Shown: piece by piece, positions 8,868 through 16,286 of the stretch
Layout of the letters: the number at the start of each line of letters is the position of its first letter
Numbering within the stretch: position 1 is the stretch's first letter
Origin: Nocardiopsis terrae
Lineage (GTDB): Bacteria; Actinomycetota; Actinomycetes; Streptosporangiales; Streptosporangiaceae
Direction: 5' to 3'
Length of the DNA: 40,712 nucleotides
Assembly (NCBI RefSeq): GCF_014651695.1
Contig: NZ_BMXJ01000001.1
Location: 1-40,712 of the forward strand
Made by a program: the position numbers and the translations under genes
Notes under the pieces: model-generated
What the model was told of the DNA's origin: nothing
The model's input: only the letters and a program-made list of their open reading frames with translations
Database searches by the model: none

Positions 8868-10046
8868 TCAGTCGAAGAGGTGGACCCCGCAGTGCGGCCA
8901 CTGGCTCTGCCAGTTCCCGCCGACCGCGTCGTAGAGCTGCTGTGCGCGCCGGGTCTGCTCGGCCGGGCTGGCCTCGGAGGGCAGGCCGCTGCCGCCGACG
9001 GACGCCCAGGTGCTGGTGCTGAACTGGTAGAGGCCGTAGTAGCCGCCCGCGGAGTTGACCGCCGCGGGGTCGCCGCCGGACTCGCACTCGGCGAGCCCGG
9101 CCCAGTCGAGGCCGGCCGCCCCGCCTTCGGGCGGGGACGGGGCGGAGGCGTCCTCTCCGGCCTTGGTGCCGACCTCCACCAGGCCCTGCACGGGCTCGGT
9201 GACGACCTCCTCGGCCAGTTCGTGCTCGACCTCCTCCCCGTGGCGCAGGACCAGGGCGGTGGTCACCTCCTTGAGCCCGTCCTCGGGTTCGGTGACGACC
9301 TCGCGTTCACCCTCGGGGAGGTCGGGGTTCTCCCGTTCCACGGTCTGTGCCTCGATGACGACCTCCTCCGTCTCGGGGGCGCCGAGGACGGGCACCACCC
9401 GGACGACCATGTCGGGTTCGGCGGGCTCCTCGGGTTCCGGGGAGACGAGGTCGTGTTCGCCGGGCTCGACCCCGGCGGAGTCGAGGACGTCCTGGACGGT
9501 GCCGCCGGTGGTGCGCGTCTCGGAGCGGACCGTGTCGTACATGACGACCATGCGGGGTGCGCGCTCGGCGCTGACGGAGAGGCCGTCCTCGGGGACGGGG
9601 GTGTCGTGGTCCCGGGAGAGCTCGACGCCCTGCGGGTCGAGCCCGATCTGGTGGAGGGCCTCGCCGAGGGTGGCGGCGTTCACCCGGTGGACGTGTTCGT
9701 GGCCGTCGAGGTCGACGGTGACCGTACGCGGGGAGCGGACGATGACGTGGTCGCCGCTGCTGACGGGGGTGTCGGGGGAGGGCGCTACGGCGTCGTGTTC
9801 GCCGAGCTCGACCCCGGCGGAGTCGAGGACGTCCTGGACGGTGCCGCCGAAGGTGCTGACCTGGGTCCGCGCACCGTCGGTGTCCAGGGTCACGTCCTTC
9901 TCCACGGCCATGGCGGTGCCGCCGCCCGCCGCGACGAGTCCGGCGACCGCGGCCGCCAGGAGGAGGAGCGGGGGCGGGGCCGGGCGGGAGCGCCGGTGCC
10001 TCCTGGAGAGGCGGGCACCCCCGTTCCTTCCGGTTTTTGCGGACAT
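8868..10046 (-). CDS. rpfB: Resuscitation-promoting factor, RpfB type (DUF348 x3, G5, transglycosylase)
   Basis: A 392-aa exported cell-wall protein that cleaves peptidoglycan and helps dormant cells resume growth. Basic residues 1-23 precede a hydrophobic signal or anchor at about 24-47. Three DUF348 repeats follow (about 48-105, 108-160 and 165-218), two of them sharing GGTVQDVLDSAGVE. A G5-like domain spans about 220-295, then a Pro/Ser/Gly linker. The C-terminal Rpf domain (about 313-390) begins LDWAGLAECESGGDP; the first Glu of AECESG is the expected catalytic acid. The GGYYGLYQFSTSTW substrate-cleft segment and a second Cys near the end (PHCG) complete it. The domain order matches RpfB rather than RpfA, C, D or E. 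The start is ATG, with an AGAAGGGTGCAG leader region upstream. Confidence 0.93.
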   Translation of the reverse strand: MSAKTGRNGGARLSRRHRRSRPAPPPLLLLAAAVAGLVAAGGGTAMAVEKDVTLDTDGARTQVSTFGGTVQDVLDSAGVELGEHDAVAPSPDTPVSSGDHVIVRSPRTVTVDLDGHEHVHRVNAATLGEALHQIGLDPQGVELSRDHDTPVPEDGLSVSAERAPRMVVMYDTVRSETRTTGGTVQDVLDSAGVEPGEHDLVSPEPEEPAEPDMVVRVVPVLGAPETEEVVIEAQTVERENPDLPEGEREVVTEPEDGLKEVTTALVLRHGEEVEHELAEEVVTEPVQGLVEVGTKAGEDASAPSPPEGGAAGLDWAGLAECESGGDPAAVNSAGGYYGLYQFSTSTWASVGGSGLPSEASPAEQTRRAQQLYDAVGGNWQSQWPHCGVHLFD

Positions 10047-10389
10047 GACTTCTGCACCCTTCTGCGCGGAAGGACTGATCGTGTGGGAATTCCGGGGGGC
10101 GCTCCTGTTTCGGAGCGTTCACGGCCCCGGAGGCGTCCTCGCTGATCGGGCATGGCGCGCACGGGGAGAGCGAGTGGCCGTTCGGCCATCCGGCAGCTGG
10201 ACAGGGCCACATTAACACCACCACTGGAAATGATTTTGTCTTTGACCGAAAACCATTTACTGACAAAATCCCTGAAGGCGACCTTTTCCCTTTCTCCGCC
10301 ACCGACCGGGGGGCGGCCTGGCGACGGCGGGACGTACCCTGCACAATGAACCGAACGTCGTTCTAGTAAGCCTGAGCCCCGGAGGCACC
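10047..10389. promoter_or_regulatory. Divergent promoter region between rpfB and the CoA-transferase-family gene
   Basis: A 343-bp intergenic stretch with an AT-rich core at 10210-10290. ATTTTGTC (10233-10240) and GACAAAAT (10262-10269) form a perfect 8-bp inverted repeat 21 bp apart. On the plus strand TTGACC (10242-10247), then 17 bp, then AAAATC (10265-10270) resembles a housekeeping promoter for the rightward gene. A second short palindrome, GAACGTCGTTC (10353-10363), lies just upstream of that gene. No confident riboswitch was identified in the rpfB leader. Confidence 0.5.
10353..10363. promoter_or_regulatory. Palindrome GAACGTCGTTC, possible operator
   Basis: A perfect 5-bp inverted repeat around a central T, 27 bp before the start codon of the racemase/CoA-transferase gene. 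Similar ACCGAACG-type palindromes are bound by TetR-family repressors of acyl-CoA genes. No regulator is encoded nearby, so the assignment is weak. Confidence 0.3.
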
Positions 10390-11484
10390 ATGGGACCCCT
10401 CAACGGAATCCGCGTCGTCGAGTTCACCGGGATCGGCCCGGCGCCGATGGCCGGGATGCTCCTGGCCGACCTGGGCGCCAGCGTCATCCGGATCGACCGC
10501 CCGCAGGCCGCGGAGGCCATGCGGGCGGGCTCCGGCGGGCCGCACATGAGCGAGGGTCGCACCGTGCTGGGCGTCGACCTCAAGTCGGAGGAGGGCCTGG
10601 CCCGCGCCCGCGAACTCGTCTCGCGGGCAGACGTCCTCCTGGAGGGCTTCCGCCCCGGGGTGATGGAGCGCCGGGGGCTCGGACCCGACGACTGCCTGGA
10701 GCTCAACCCCCGCCTGGTGTACGCGCGCGTGACCGGCTGGGGACAGGAGGGCCCGCTGGCCCGCACCGCCGGGCACGACATGAACTACGTGTCCGTGAAC
10801 GGGGCCCTGCACTCGGTCGGCCGGGCGGGAGGCCCCCCGGTCCCCCCGATCAACCTGCTCGGTGACTTCGCCGGCGGCACGATGTTCGCGGTCACCGGTG
10901 TCCTCGCCGCCCTCCTGGAACGGCAGGGCTCCGGGCGCGGGCAGGTCGTCGACGCCGCCATGGTCGACGGCAGCGCCCTGCTGATGTCGATGGTGCTGGA
11001 GGACCGGGCCCGCGGTTCGTGGAGCGACGAACGCGGCACCAACTACCTCGACACCGGGGCCCCCTGGTACGACGTCTACGAGTGCGCCGACGGCGGGCAC
11101 GTGTCCGTCGGCTGTATCGAGCCGCAGTTCTACGCCGCGTTCCTTGAGGGCACCGGGCTGGCCGGCGAGGACCTCCCCGAACAGTGGGACCAGGCGGGCT
11201 GGCCCCGGCTGCGCGAGCGCTTCGCCGAGGTGCTGCGCACGCGCACCCGCGACGAGTGGGGCGCGGTCTTCGAGGGCACCGACGCCTGCGTGATGCCGGT
11301 CCTGTCCCTGGGAGAGGCACCCGACCACCCGCACGTGCGGGCCCGCGGGGCACTCGTCCGGGAGGGCGGGCGGGTCCTGCCCGGCCCGGCCCCGCGGTTC
11401 GACCGCACCCCCGGCGGTGTCACCAGGGGCCGCCCCCTGCCCGACGCCGACGAGACCCTGCGGGAGTGGGGCCTGGCCCCCTGA
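10390..11484 (+). CDS. Alpha-methylacyl-CoA racemase (CaiB/BaiF family III)
   Basis: A 364-aa member of the family III CoA-transferase fold. The N-terminus (GPLNGIRVVEFTGIGPAPMAGMLLADLGA) and the VDLKSEEG CoA-binding segment are typical. The acid/base residues of mycobacterial methylacyl-CoA racemase (His126, Asp156, Glu241) map here, with a constant offset of three, to His129 (GHDMNYV), Asp159 (NLLGDFAGG) and Glu244 (CIEPQFY). This supports racemase rather than transferase activity. The enzyme inverts C2-methyl acyl-CoA stereochemistry for beta-oxidation of branched fatty acids or sterol side chains. The start is ATG with a GGAGG five bases upstream. It appears monocistronic, with 171 bp to the next gene. 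Confidence 0.92.
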   Translation: MGPLNGIRVVEFTGIGPAPMAGMLLADLGASVIRIDRPQAAEAMRAGSGGPHMSEGRTVLGVDLKSEEGLARARELVSRADVLLEGFRPGVMERRGLGPDDCLELNPRLVYARVTGWGQEGPLARTAGHDMNYVSVNGALHSVGRAGGPPVPPINLLGDFAGGTMFAVTGVLAALLERQGSGRGQVVDAAMVDGSALLMSMVLEDRARGSWSDERGTNYLDTGAPWYDVYECADGGHVSVGCIEPQFYAAFLEGTGLAGEDLPEQWDQAGWPRLRERFAEVLRTRTRDEWGAVFEGTDACVMPVLSLGEAPDHPHVRARGALVREGGRVLPGPAPRFDRTPGGVTRGRPLPDADETLREWGLAP

Positions 11485-11655
11485 CCGCTCCCCCCGGCCA
11501 CGCCCGGGGCACTCCCCCTCCCCGGAGTCGCCCCGCGGTTCCGGCGCCTGGACGCGTCCGCGACCCCACGTCCGGAATCGCCGTTTTCCCCGCTCAGAGC
11601 CGCCTGATCACTAGTGTGGGCGGCCGAGGCGATCACGCGATCAGAGGGGGCCGCC

Positions 11656-13926
11656 ATGTCACCGAGTCGACGGCTCGGCCTACGCCCGGGAGCGCGCCTG
11701 TACGCCCTCCTCCTGGCGGCCGCGGCCCTGGTGTGCACGGCCCCCGCCACGGCGGGGGCCGCGAGCGCGCCCGGGGCCGACCCCGACGTCACCCGCTCGG
11801 GCCCCGTGGTCCTGGTGGGTGTCCCCGGCCTGCTGTGGGAGGACGTCACCCCCGAGCGCACGCCCGCTCTGTGGGAGCTGGCCGAGACCGGTGCGATCGG
11901 CAACGTGTCGATCCGCACCGCCACCTCCCGCACCTGCCCCACGGACGGCTGGCTCTCCGTCTCCGCCGGGCAGCGCGCCCTGGCCGAGCGCGACCACTTC
12001 ACCGTGTGCGAAGCGGCCCCGGAGCCGGTCGCGGACGGCTCGGGGGCGACCGTACCGGGGTACGGGTCCTACATCGAGCAGAACGCGGGGGCGCCCTTCG
12101 CCGCACCGGTCGGCATGCTCGGCCAGACCGTGCGCGACCGAGGCGGCCTCACCCTGGCCGCAGGTCCGGGCGCCGCGCTGGGAGCCGCCGACGAGTCGGG
12201 CAGGGTCGACCACTACGTCGACACCGCGCGCGAACTCACCTCGGAACGGCTCCGGGGCGTGTCCCTGGCCGTGGTCGAACTGCCCGAACTCACCCGCCTG
12301 TACCCCGAACTCTCGGCCGGGCGGGAGGCGGACGGGCAGGGGGCCGCCGAAGCCGATCCCGCCGAGCCCGGTCCCGACCTGCCCGAATGGGAGCGTGACG
12401 AGGCGCTGGAGAGGATCGACTCCCGGATGGCCGCCCTCACCGGGCTCCTGCCGGAGGGCGCCTCCCTGACGGTGGTCGGGGTCTCCATGGACACCGGCCC
12501 CTCACAGTTGACCGTGGCGATGAGCGGGAAGAAGGCCGACGGGGGTGTGACGGGCCCCGGAGCGTACCTGGCCTCGGAGTCGACCCGGCGCCCCGGTCTG
12601 GTGGCGCTGACCGACACGAGTGTGACCGTGCTGGCCGCCCTGGGCATGCGCCCGGCCGAGCCCACCGGGGGCCGGGCCTGGCAGCTGGGCGAACGCCCCG
12701 GGGACACCGGGGAGGCCGTCGACCGGCTGGTGGCCTTCAACACCGCCGCCGTGGTCGTGGGTTCCGCCGTCCCCGGGTTCTTCAGCGGCCTGGTCGCGCT
12801 CCAACTGCTCATCTACGCTGCGGCGGCCTACGCGCTGCACCGGTACTCCGACTGCGAACGGGGGAAACGGGCCCTGGTGCTGTCGGTGACCAGGGTGGTG
12901 GCCCTGGCGGGGGCGGCCTTCCCGGTAGCGAGCTATCTGGCCAACCTGATCCCGTGGTGGACGGCGGACACCCCGCCGCTGGCCCTGTTGGCCTCGGTAC
13001 TGGCCGCGGACGCCCTGGTGGTGGCCCTGGCCGTCGCGGGCCCCTGGCGGAGGAGCATCCTGGGCCCGATGACGGTGGTGGCCGGCGCGACCACCGTCGT
13101 GCTCTTCCTCGATCTCTGCTTCGGCGCGAACCTCCAGATGAACTCGCCCACCGGGTACTCGCCGATCGTGGCCGGCCGGTTCTACGGGATCGGCAACATC
13201 GCCTTCGCCACCTTCGCGACCGGCATGCTCATGGCGGTCGCGGGCGTCGCCCACGTGCTGATCTCCCGGGGCAGACGGCGCGCGGCGGTCGCCACGGCCC
13301 TGGTGGTCGGGGCGGCCTCGGTGCTGATCGTCGGCTGGCCGGGACTGGGTACCGACTTCGGCGGGGTCATCGCCCTGATCCCCGGGCTGGCGGTGACCAC
13401 CATGATGATCGCGGGGGTGCGGATCACGCCGGTGCGTCTGGCCGTGGTGGGCGTGTTCGCGGTCGCGGCCATCTCCCTGCTGGCCTGGATGGACTACCTG
13501 AGGCCGATAGCGGACCGGAGCCACTTCGGCGCGTTCGCGACCCAGGTGGTGAACGGAGAGGCCGGGACCGTGCTGGCCCGCAAGCTGGGCGCGATGTTGG
13601 GCACCCTGGGCAACTGGCACCTGACCCTGTTGGCCGCCGGGGCCCTGCTGTTCCTCTTCGCCGTCCTCAACCGGCCGGGGAACTGGCGGATCGGGGCGCT
13701 CCAGCGGGCCTACGAGTACGCTCCGACCCTTCGCGCGGGTCTGACCGGGTCCCTGGTGACCGCACTGGTGGGCTTCGCCGCCAACGACTCGGGGGTGGCC
13801 ATCCCCGCCCTGGCCCTGACCGTGGCGGTGCCGCTCACCCTCTCCGCCTGTGTCTGGGCCCTCCAGCAGCGCGACCAGGATCCGGATCCGGCGCCCGAGA
13901 GGATCGGGTACGCACAGCAGATGTGA
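11656..13926 (+). CDS. Large membrane protein with extracytoplasmic alkaline-phosphatase-like N-terminal domain
   Basis: A 756-aa protein that I recognise only at the level of architecture. Residues 1-36 form a signal peptide (RRLGLRPGARLYALLLAAAALV, cleavage near AGAAS). Residues about 40-360 are hydrophilic and start GPVVLVGVPGLLWEDVTPERTPALWELAETGAIGN, shortened here to its key words: a strand plus a TP-A-L segment like the alkaline-phosphatase/phosphodiesterase superfamily, with SVSAGQRA and VVGVSMDTGPS further on. From about residue 370 there are roughly ten membrane helices, with a conserved-looking loop SPTGYSPIVAGRFYGIGNIAF. Proteins of this form occur widely in actinobacteria without a known role. 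The ATG at 11656 follows AGAGGGGG; an in-frame ATG/GTG 42 bp upstream lacks a site. Enzyme activity is not established. Confidence 0.8.
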   Translation: MSPSRRLGLRPGARLYALLLAAAALVCTAPATAGAASAPGADPDVTRSGPVVLVGVPGLLWEDVTPERTPALWELAETGAIGNVSIRTATSRTCPTDGWLSVSAGQRALAERDHFTVCEAAPEPVADGSGATVPGYGSYIEQNAGAPFAAPVGMLGQTVRDRGGLTLAAGPGAALGAADESGRVDHYVDTARELTSERLRGVSLAVVELPELTRLYPELSAGREADGQGAAEADPAEPGPDLPEWERDEALERIDSRMAALTGLLPEGASLTVVGVSMDTGPSQLTVAMSGKKADGGVTGPGAYLASESTRRPGLVALTDTSVTVLAALGMRPAEPTGGRAWQLGERPGDTGEAVDRLVAFNTAAVVVGSAVPGFFSGLVALQLLIYAAAAYALHRYSDCERGKRALVLSVTRVVALAGAAFPVASYLANLIPWWTADTPPLALLASVLAADALVVALAVAGPWRRSILGPMTVVAGATTVVLFLDLCFGANLQMNSPTGYSPIVAGRFYGIGNIAFATFATGMLMAVAGVAHVLISRGRRRAAVATALVVGAASVLIVGWPGLGTDFGGVIALIPGLAVTTMMIAGVRITPVRLAVVGVFAVAAISLLAWMDYLRPIADRSHFGAFATQVVNGEAGTVLARKLGAMLGTLGNWHLTLLAAGALLFLFAVLNRPGNWRIGALQRAYEYAPTLRAGLTGSLVTALVGFAANDSGVAIPALALTVAVPLTLSACVWALQQRDQDPDPAPERIGYAQQM

Positions 13927-14018
13927 CCCATACCTCACCACCCCCGGGAAAGGCAAGGCGCACGGGCACGACCCTGCGTCTCTCACGTCACGAAACGGCC
14001 ACGGCGCTGTGGTAAAGT

Positions 14019-14208
14019 CCGAGGCTGGACGACCTCGGTGACTCAGAACCCGGTGCCCCGACAGGGCACACGGGAGGCCGAACCGGAGGGGACGACCGGC
14101 CCAGCCACACTCCCCGCCGACATCCACCGGGGAATGCCCGCCGCCGTAGGCGGGTTCTCACGGGCAGAGGGCCGGACACGGCACCCGAGCCTCCGGCGGA
14201 ACCGCCGG
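14019..14208 (+). ncRNA. Candidate structured leader RNA upstream of a STAS gene
   Basis: A run of self-complementary segments in a 595-bp non-coding gap. Stem 1: CCGAGG/CCTCGG (14019-14024/14033-14038). Stem 2: CCCGGTGCCC with GGGCAC-A-CGGG (14049-14058/14064-14074, loop CGACA). A long-range stem CCGGCCC/GGGCCGG (14096-14102/14169-14175) closes a two-arm junction made of TCCCC/GGGGA (14111-14115/14129-14133) and an 11-bp arm (14135-14145 with 14149-14153 and 14161-14166). Stem 6: CCGGCGG/CCGCCGG (14193-14199/14202-14208). I could match it to no riboswitch or RNase P consensus that I know. It may be a cis-regulatory leader of the STAS gene or a separate small RNA. High GC makes some pairing expected by chance, so the claim rests on the nested, gap-free layout. 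Confidence 0.45.
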
Positions 14209-14521
14209 GCGCGGGGGCAGCGCACTCCAGTCCCCGAACCCTCGAACGCCGTCATCATCGATGACACGCACAGCACCAGGAACTTTCGACGCAGTTCGAC
14301 GCGTTCCCCAAGGTGCCGTGCTTTTCCGAGCAAACCAGGCGAGAAAGGCGTTTCCTCCCCCGGTTTCCAGCCCGGGGCACCACGCAAGGAACTAGATGAA
14401 CCATCAGCTTGGCTCACGCGGTAACGCAACCAACGCACCGGTCACCACGCGTCCCCGGTGGGGCGACGCGCGGCCTGCCTCGCCGACCCACCGGGCACGG
14501 CCCGAGTACGCCGGAGTCGCA
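14209..14521 (+). promoter_or_regulatory. Distal leader of the STAS gene with possible promoter and alternative start
   Basis: GGAAC (14279-14283) and GTTCC (14303-14307) flank a 10-bp direct repeat TTCGACGCAG/TTCGACGCGT. GGAAC with a downstream GTT resembles ECF-sigma promoters, although the spacing (19) is slightly long. A palindrome TCATCGATGA lies at 14255-14264. AAGGA (14386-14390) precedes an ATG at 14396 that is in frame with the STAS gene and would add 42 low-complexity residues. Confidence 0.35.
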
Positions 14522-14878
14522 ATGCCCGACCTGACCATCTCCTCCACCCTGCACGAGTCCGGACGCGTCCTGGCCCTGGACGGGGAGATCGACATGGCCA
14601 CCGAGACCCGCTTCCAGGAAGCGGTCACGGAGGCGTTGACCACACAGCCCTTCGGCCGTGTCGTGCTGGACTGCTCCGATCTGCGGTTCATCGACTCCAG
14701 CGGGCTGCGCGTGCTCATCCGCGCGCTCAAGGCCGCCAAGGAGCAGAAGGCCCTCCTGGTGATCGCCGCGCCCGTGCCGCGGGTGGTACAGACCCTGCGT
14801 GTGACCGCGCTGGACACCCGGATCCCGGTGTACTCCTCGGTCGCCCAGGCGCTCGCCGCCCCGCAGGCCGCGAACTAG
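14522..14878 (+). CDS. STAS-domain anti-sigma factor antagonist
   Basis: A 118-aa single-domain protein of the SpoIIAA/RsbV type. These proteins bind an RsbW-like anti-sigma kinase and release the sigma factor; phosphorylation of a conserved serine turns them off. The core reads ALDGEIDMATE, VVLDCSDLRFIDSSGLRVLIRAL, and VTALDTRIPVYSSVAQAL. Ser59 in IDSSGL is the expected phosphosite. The ATG at 14522 has GGAG six bases upstream and gives a normal-length domain. An in-frame ATG at 14396, with AAGGA five bases upstream, would give a 160-aa form with a basic disordered extension. No anti-sigma kinase is adjacent; the nearest one is about 18 kb to the right. The long structured leader suggests post-transcriptional control (inference). 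Confidence 0.9.
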   Translation: MPDLTISSTLHESGRVLALDGEIDMATETRFQEAVTEALTTQPFGRVVLDCSDLRFIDSSGLRVLIRALKAAKEQKALLVIAAPVPRVVQTLRVTALDTRIPVYSSVAQALAAPQAAN

Positions 14879-14911
14879 CCCCCGGGCGGCACGCCCCGAG
14901 CAGTACACGAA

Positions 14912-14935
14912 GGCCCCGCGTCGGCACGCGGGGCC
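14912..14935. terminator. Bidirectional terminator hairpin
   Basis: A perfect 9-bp stem (GGCCCCGCG/CGCGGGGCC) with a 6-nt TCGGCA loop between the convergent STAS and M50-like genes. Confidence 0.85.
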
Positions 14936-14964
14936 CGTCGTCGTGTCCGGGGTCGGGTCCCGGT

Positions 14965-15675
14965 TCAGAAGAACAGCATCCACACGCCCAGTGCGGTGAC
15001 GGCCACGTTCACCAGCAGGAACACCATCACCCAGAAGGTGCCCGACAGGCCGGTGAGGCGTGCCAGCTGATCCGCGTCGGAGTGCGGCGAGGGGTTGCGT
15101 ACGCGCTGCAACTGGAGCTCGAGGACCGGGCGCACCCCGGCGAAGAGCAGGAACCAGATGAACAGGTAGGCGAAGGCCGCCTGGACCTCGTGCGGGGTGA
15201 ACCAGCTGACGCCGAAGACCACCGCCCCGGTGAACACGACCGACAGCGCGCCGTAGAAGTTGCGGATCATCAGCAGCATGGCGGCGAGCACGACGATGCT
15301 CAGCCACAGCAGCGCGGTGATGCGCCCCGACATCAGCATGAGGATGCCGAGCAGCCCGATCACGCTCGGGGCGACGTATCCCGCGAAGACCGTGAGGATC
15401 ATGCCGACGCCCGTGGGCCTGCCCCGGGAGACCGTCACGCCGGACGTGTCCGAGTGCAACCGGATCCCGGTGAGCTGACGCCCGCTGAGCAGGGCGACGA
15501 GGGCGTGTCCGCCCTCGTGGGCGATGGTGACGACATTGCGCGCCACCCGCCACGGCGGCCCCAGCAGGACGGCTGCCAGGGCGACCACCGCCGTCGTGAC
15601 GACGATCCACCGCTCCGGGTCGGGTTGGACGGACAGCACGTCCTGCCACACGTCACCCAAGCTCGTTCCCACCAC
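14965..15675 (-). CDS. M50-family-like (peptidase M50B-like) membrane protein
   Basis: A 236-aa polytopic membrane protein with about six or seven hydrophobic segments. The zinc-site motif HEGGH is at residues 53-57, just after the first membrane segment, in the sequence VVTIAHEGGHALVALLSG. This is the site-2-protease-like HExxH placement of the M50B-like family. A TGVGMILTVFAGYVAPSVIGLLGI segment follows in the manner of those proteins. The third zinc ligand is not obvious, so activity is uncertain. GTG at 15675 is preceded by GGGAG. It converges on the STAS gene, sharing a terminator. Proteins of this type are common in actinobacteria and lack an assigned substrate. Confidence 0.82.
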   Translation of the reverse strand: MVGTSLGDVWQDVLSVQPDPERWIVVTTAVVALAAVLLGPPWRVARNVVTIAHEGGHALVALLSGRQLTGIRLHSDTSGVTVSRGRPTGVGMILTVFAGYVAPSVIGLLGILMLMSGRITALLWLSIVVLAAMLLMIRNFYGALSVVFTGAVVFGVSWFTPHEVQAAFAYLFIWFLLFAGVRPVLELQLQRVRNPSPHSDADQLARLTGLSGTFWVMVFLLVNVAVTALGVWMLFF

Positions 15676-15883
15676 TGGACTCCCGATTCCCTGCGTCGAC
15701 CGGACTGCCGTCAGCGGGCCCGCTCAGCCGGCACCGCGGCGTCCGGGAGGCGCGGAGAACACGGGCCCCTGCCGAACTTTAGGGCATTTCGGAGGGTGTC
15801 GTGCCGGGCGGTCGTCGGAGGCCCGATCCGAAGACTCTCCCTGTTTCGGAGGCGATGAACTGGCCAAATAAACACACCCCACC

Positions 15884-15899
15884 TACAGTCACGACTGTA
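15884..15899. promoter_or_regulatory. Palindrome overlapping the promoter of a small secreted-protein gene
   Basis: TACAGTC-AC-GACTGTA is a perfect 7-bp inverted repeat. TACAGT itself could be the -10 element, with TGGCCA 17 bp upstream (15861-15866) as a weak -35. A regulator bound here would cover the -10 and start point, which suits repression. Confidence 0.5.
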
Positions 15900-15934
15900 A
15901 GTAGCAATTCGACTACCAAGCGCAAGGATTTCGT

Positions 15935-16162
15935 GTGAAACGCTTCGCCGCTCTCAGTCTCATGAGCCTGGCCACCGGTGCCGCCGTGGCCATGGCCGCC
16001 TCCCCCGCCGCCGCGAACGGGGGCTACGAGGGCTACGACGGGTACGACCACGCCCACCGCACCGTGGCCGAGCAGGACCACGGGTACGGGTACGGCTACT
16101 GGCCGGAGAAGGACAAGGACTGGGACACGGGTTGGAGTAGGGGCTATCACGGCTACTACTGA
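15935..16162 (+). CDS. Small secreted Gly/Tyr/His/Asp-rich protein
   Basis: A 75-aa protein. Residues 1-26 are a classical signal peptide (MKRFAALSLMSLATGAAVAM, cleavage after SPAAA). The mature part, about 47 residues, is made of short G-Y repeats (GGYEGYDGYDHAH, GYGYGYWPEKDKDWD) ending GYHGYY. It has no cysteine and no recognisable fold, so it is likely disordered, surface-exposed and possibly metal-binding or adhesive; this is a guess from composition. The GTG at 15935 has AAGGA six bases upstream. It is isolated between two minus-strand genes, with its own promoter-overlapping palindrome and a very strong terminator downstream. No homologue is recognised. Confidence 0.8.
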   Translation: MKRFAALSLMSLATGAAVAMAASPAAANGGYEGYDGYDHAHRTVAEQDHGYGYGYWPEKDKDWDTGWSRGYHGYY

Positions 16163-16203
16163 CCGCCCCCGGCTCCGGCCTGACCACGGGGCCGGCCGGA
16201 CGC

Positions 16204-16235
16204 TCCGGGCCCCGGTCGCACGACCGGGGCCCGGA
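16204..16235. terminator. Bidirectional terminator, 15-bp perfect stem
   Basis: TCCGGGCCCCGGTCG pairs without mismatch to its complement across a 2-nt centre, between the convergent secreted-protein gene and the SRPBCC gene. Confidence 0.88.
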
Positions 16236-16286
16236 CGCGGGTGGGGGCGGCGTGCGCGGGTGCCGCGCCTGCCGGGTGCGGGGCCG

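Noticed and set aside
10047..10230. ydaO (c-di-AMP) riboswitch in the rpfB leader
   Set aside because: Such riboswitches precede some rpf genes, but the conserved core words were not found on the minus strand here. A covariance-model search would settle it.
14011..14080. RNase P RNA
   Set aside because: AAAGTCCG and CAGAACCCGG resemble RNase P core words, but they are only about 20 nt apart and in the wrong relative order. The rest of the conserved core is absent.
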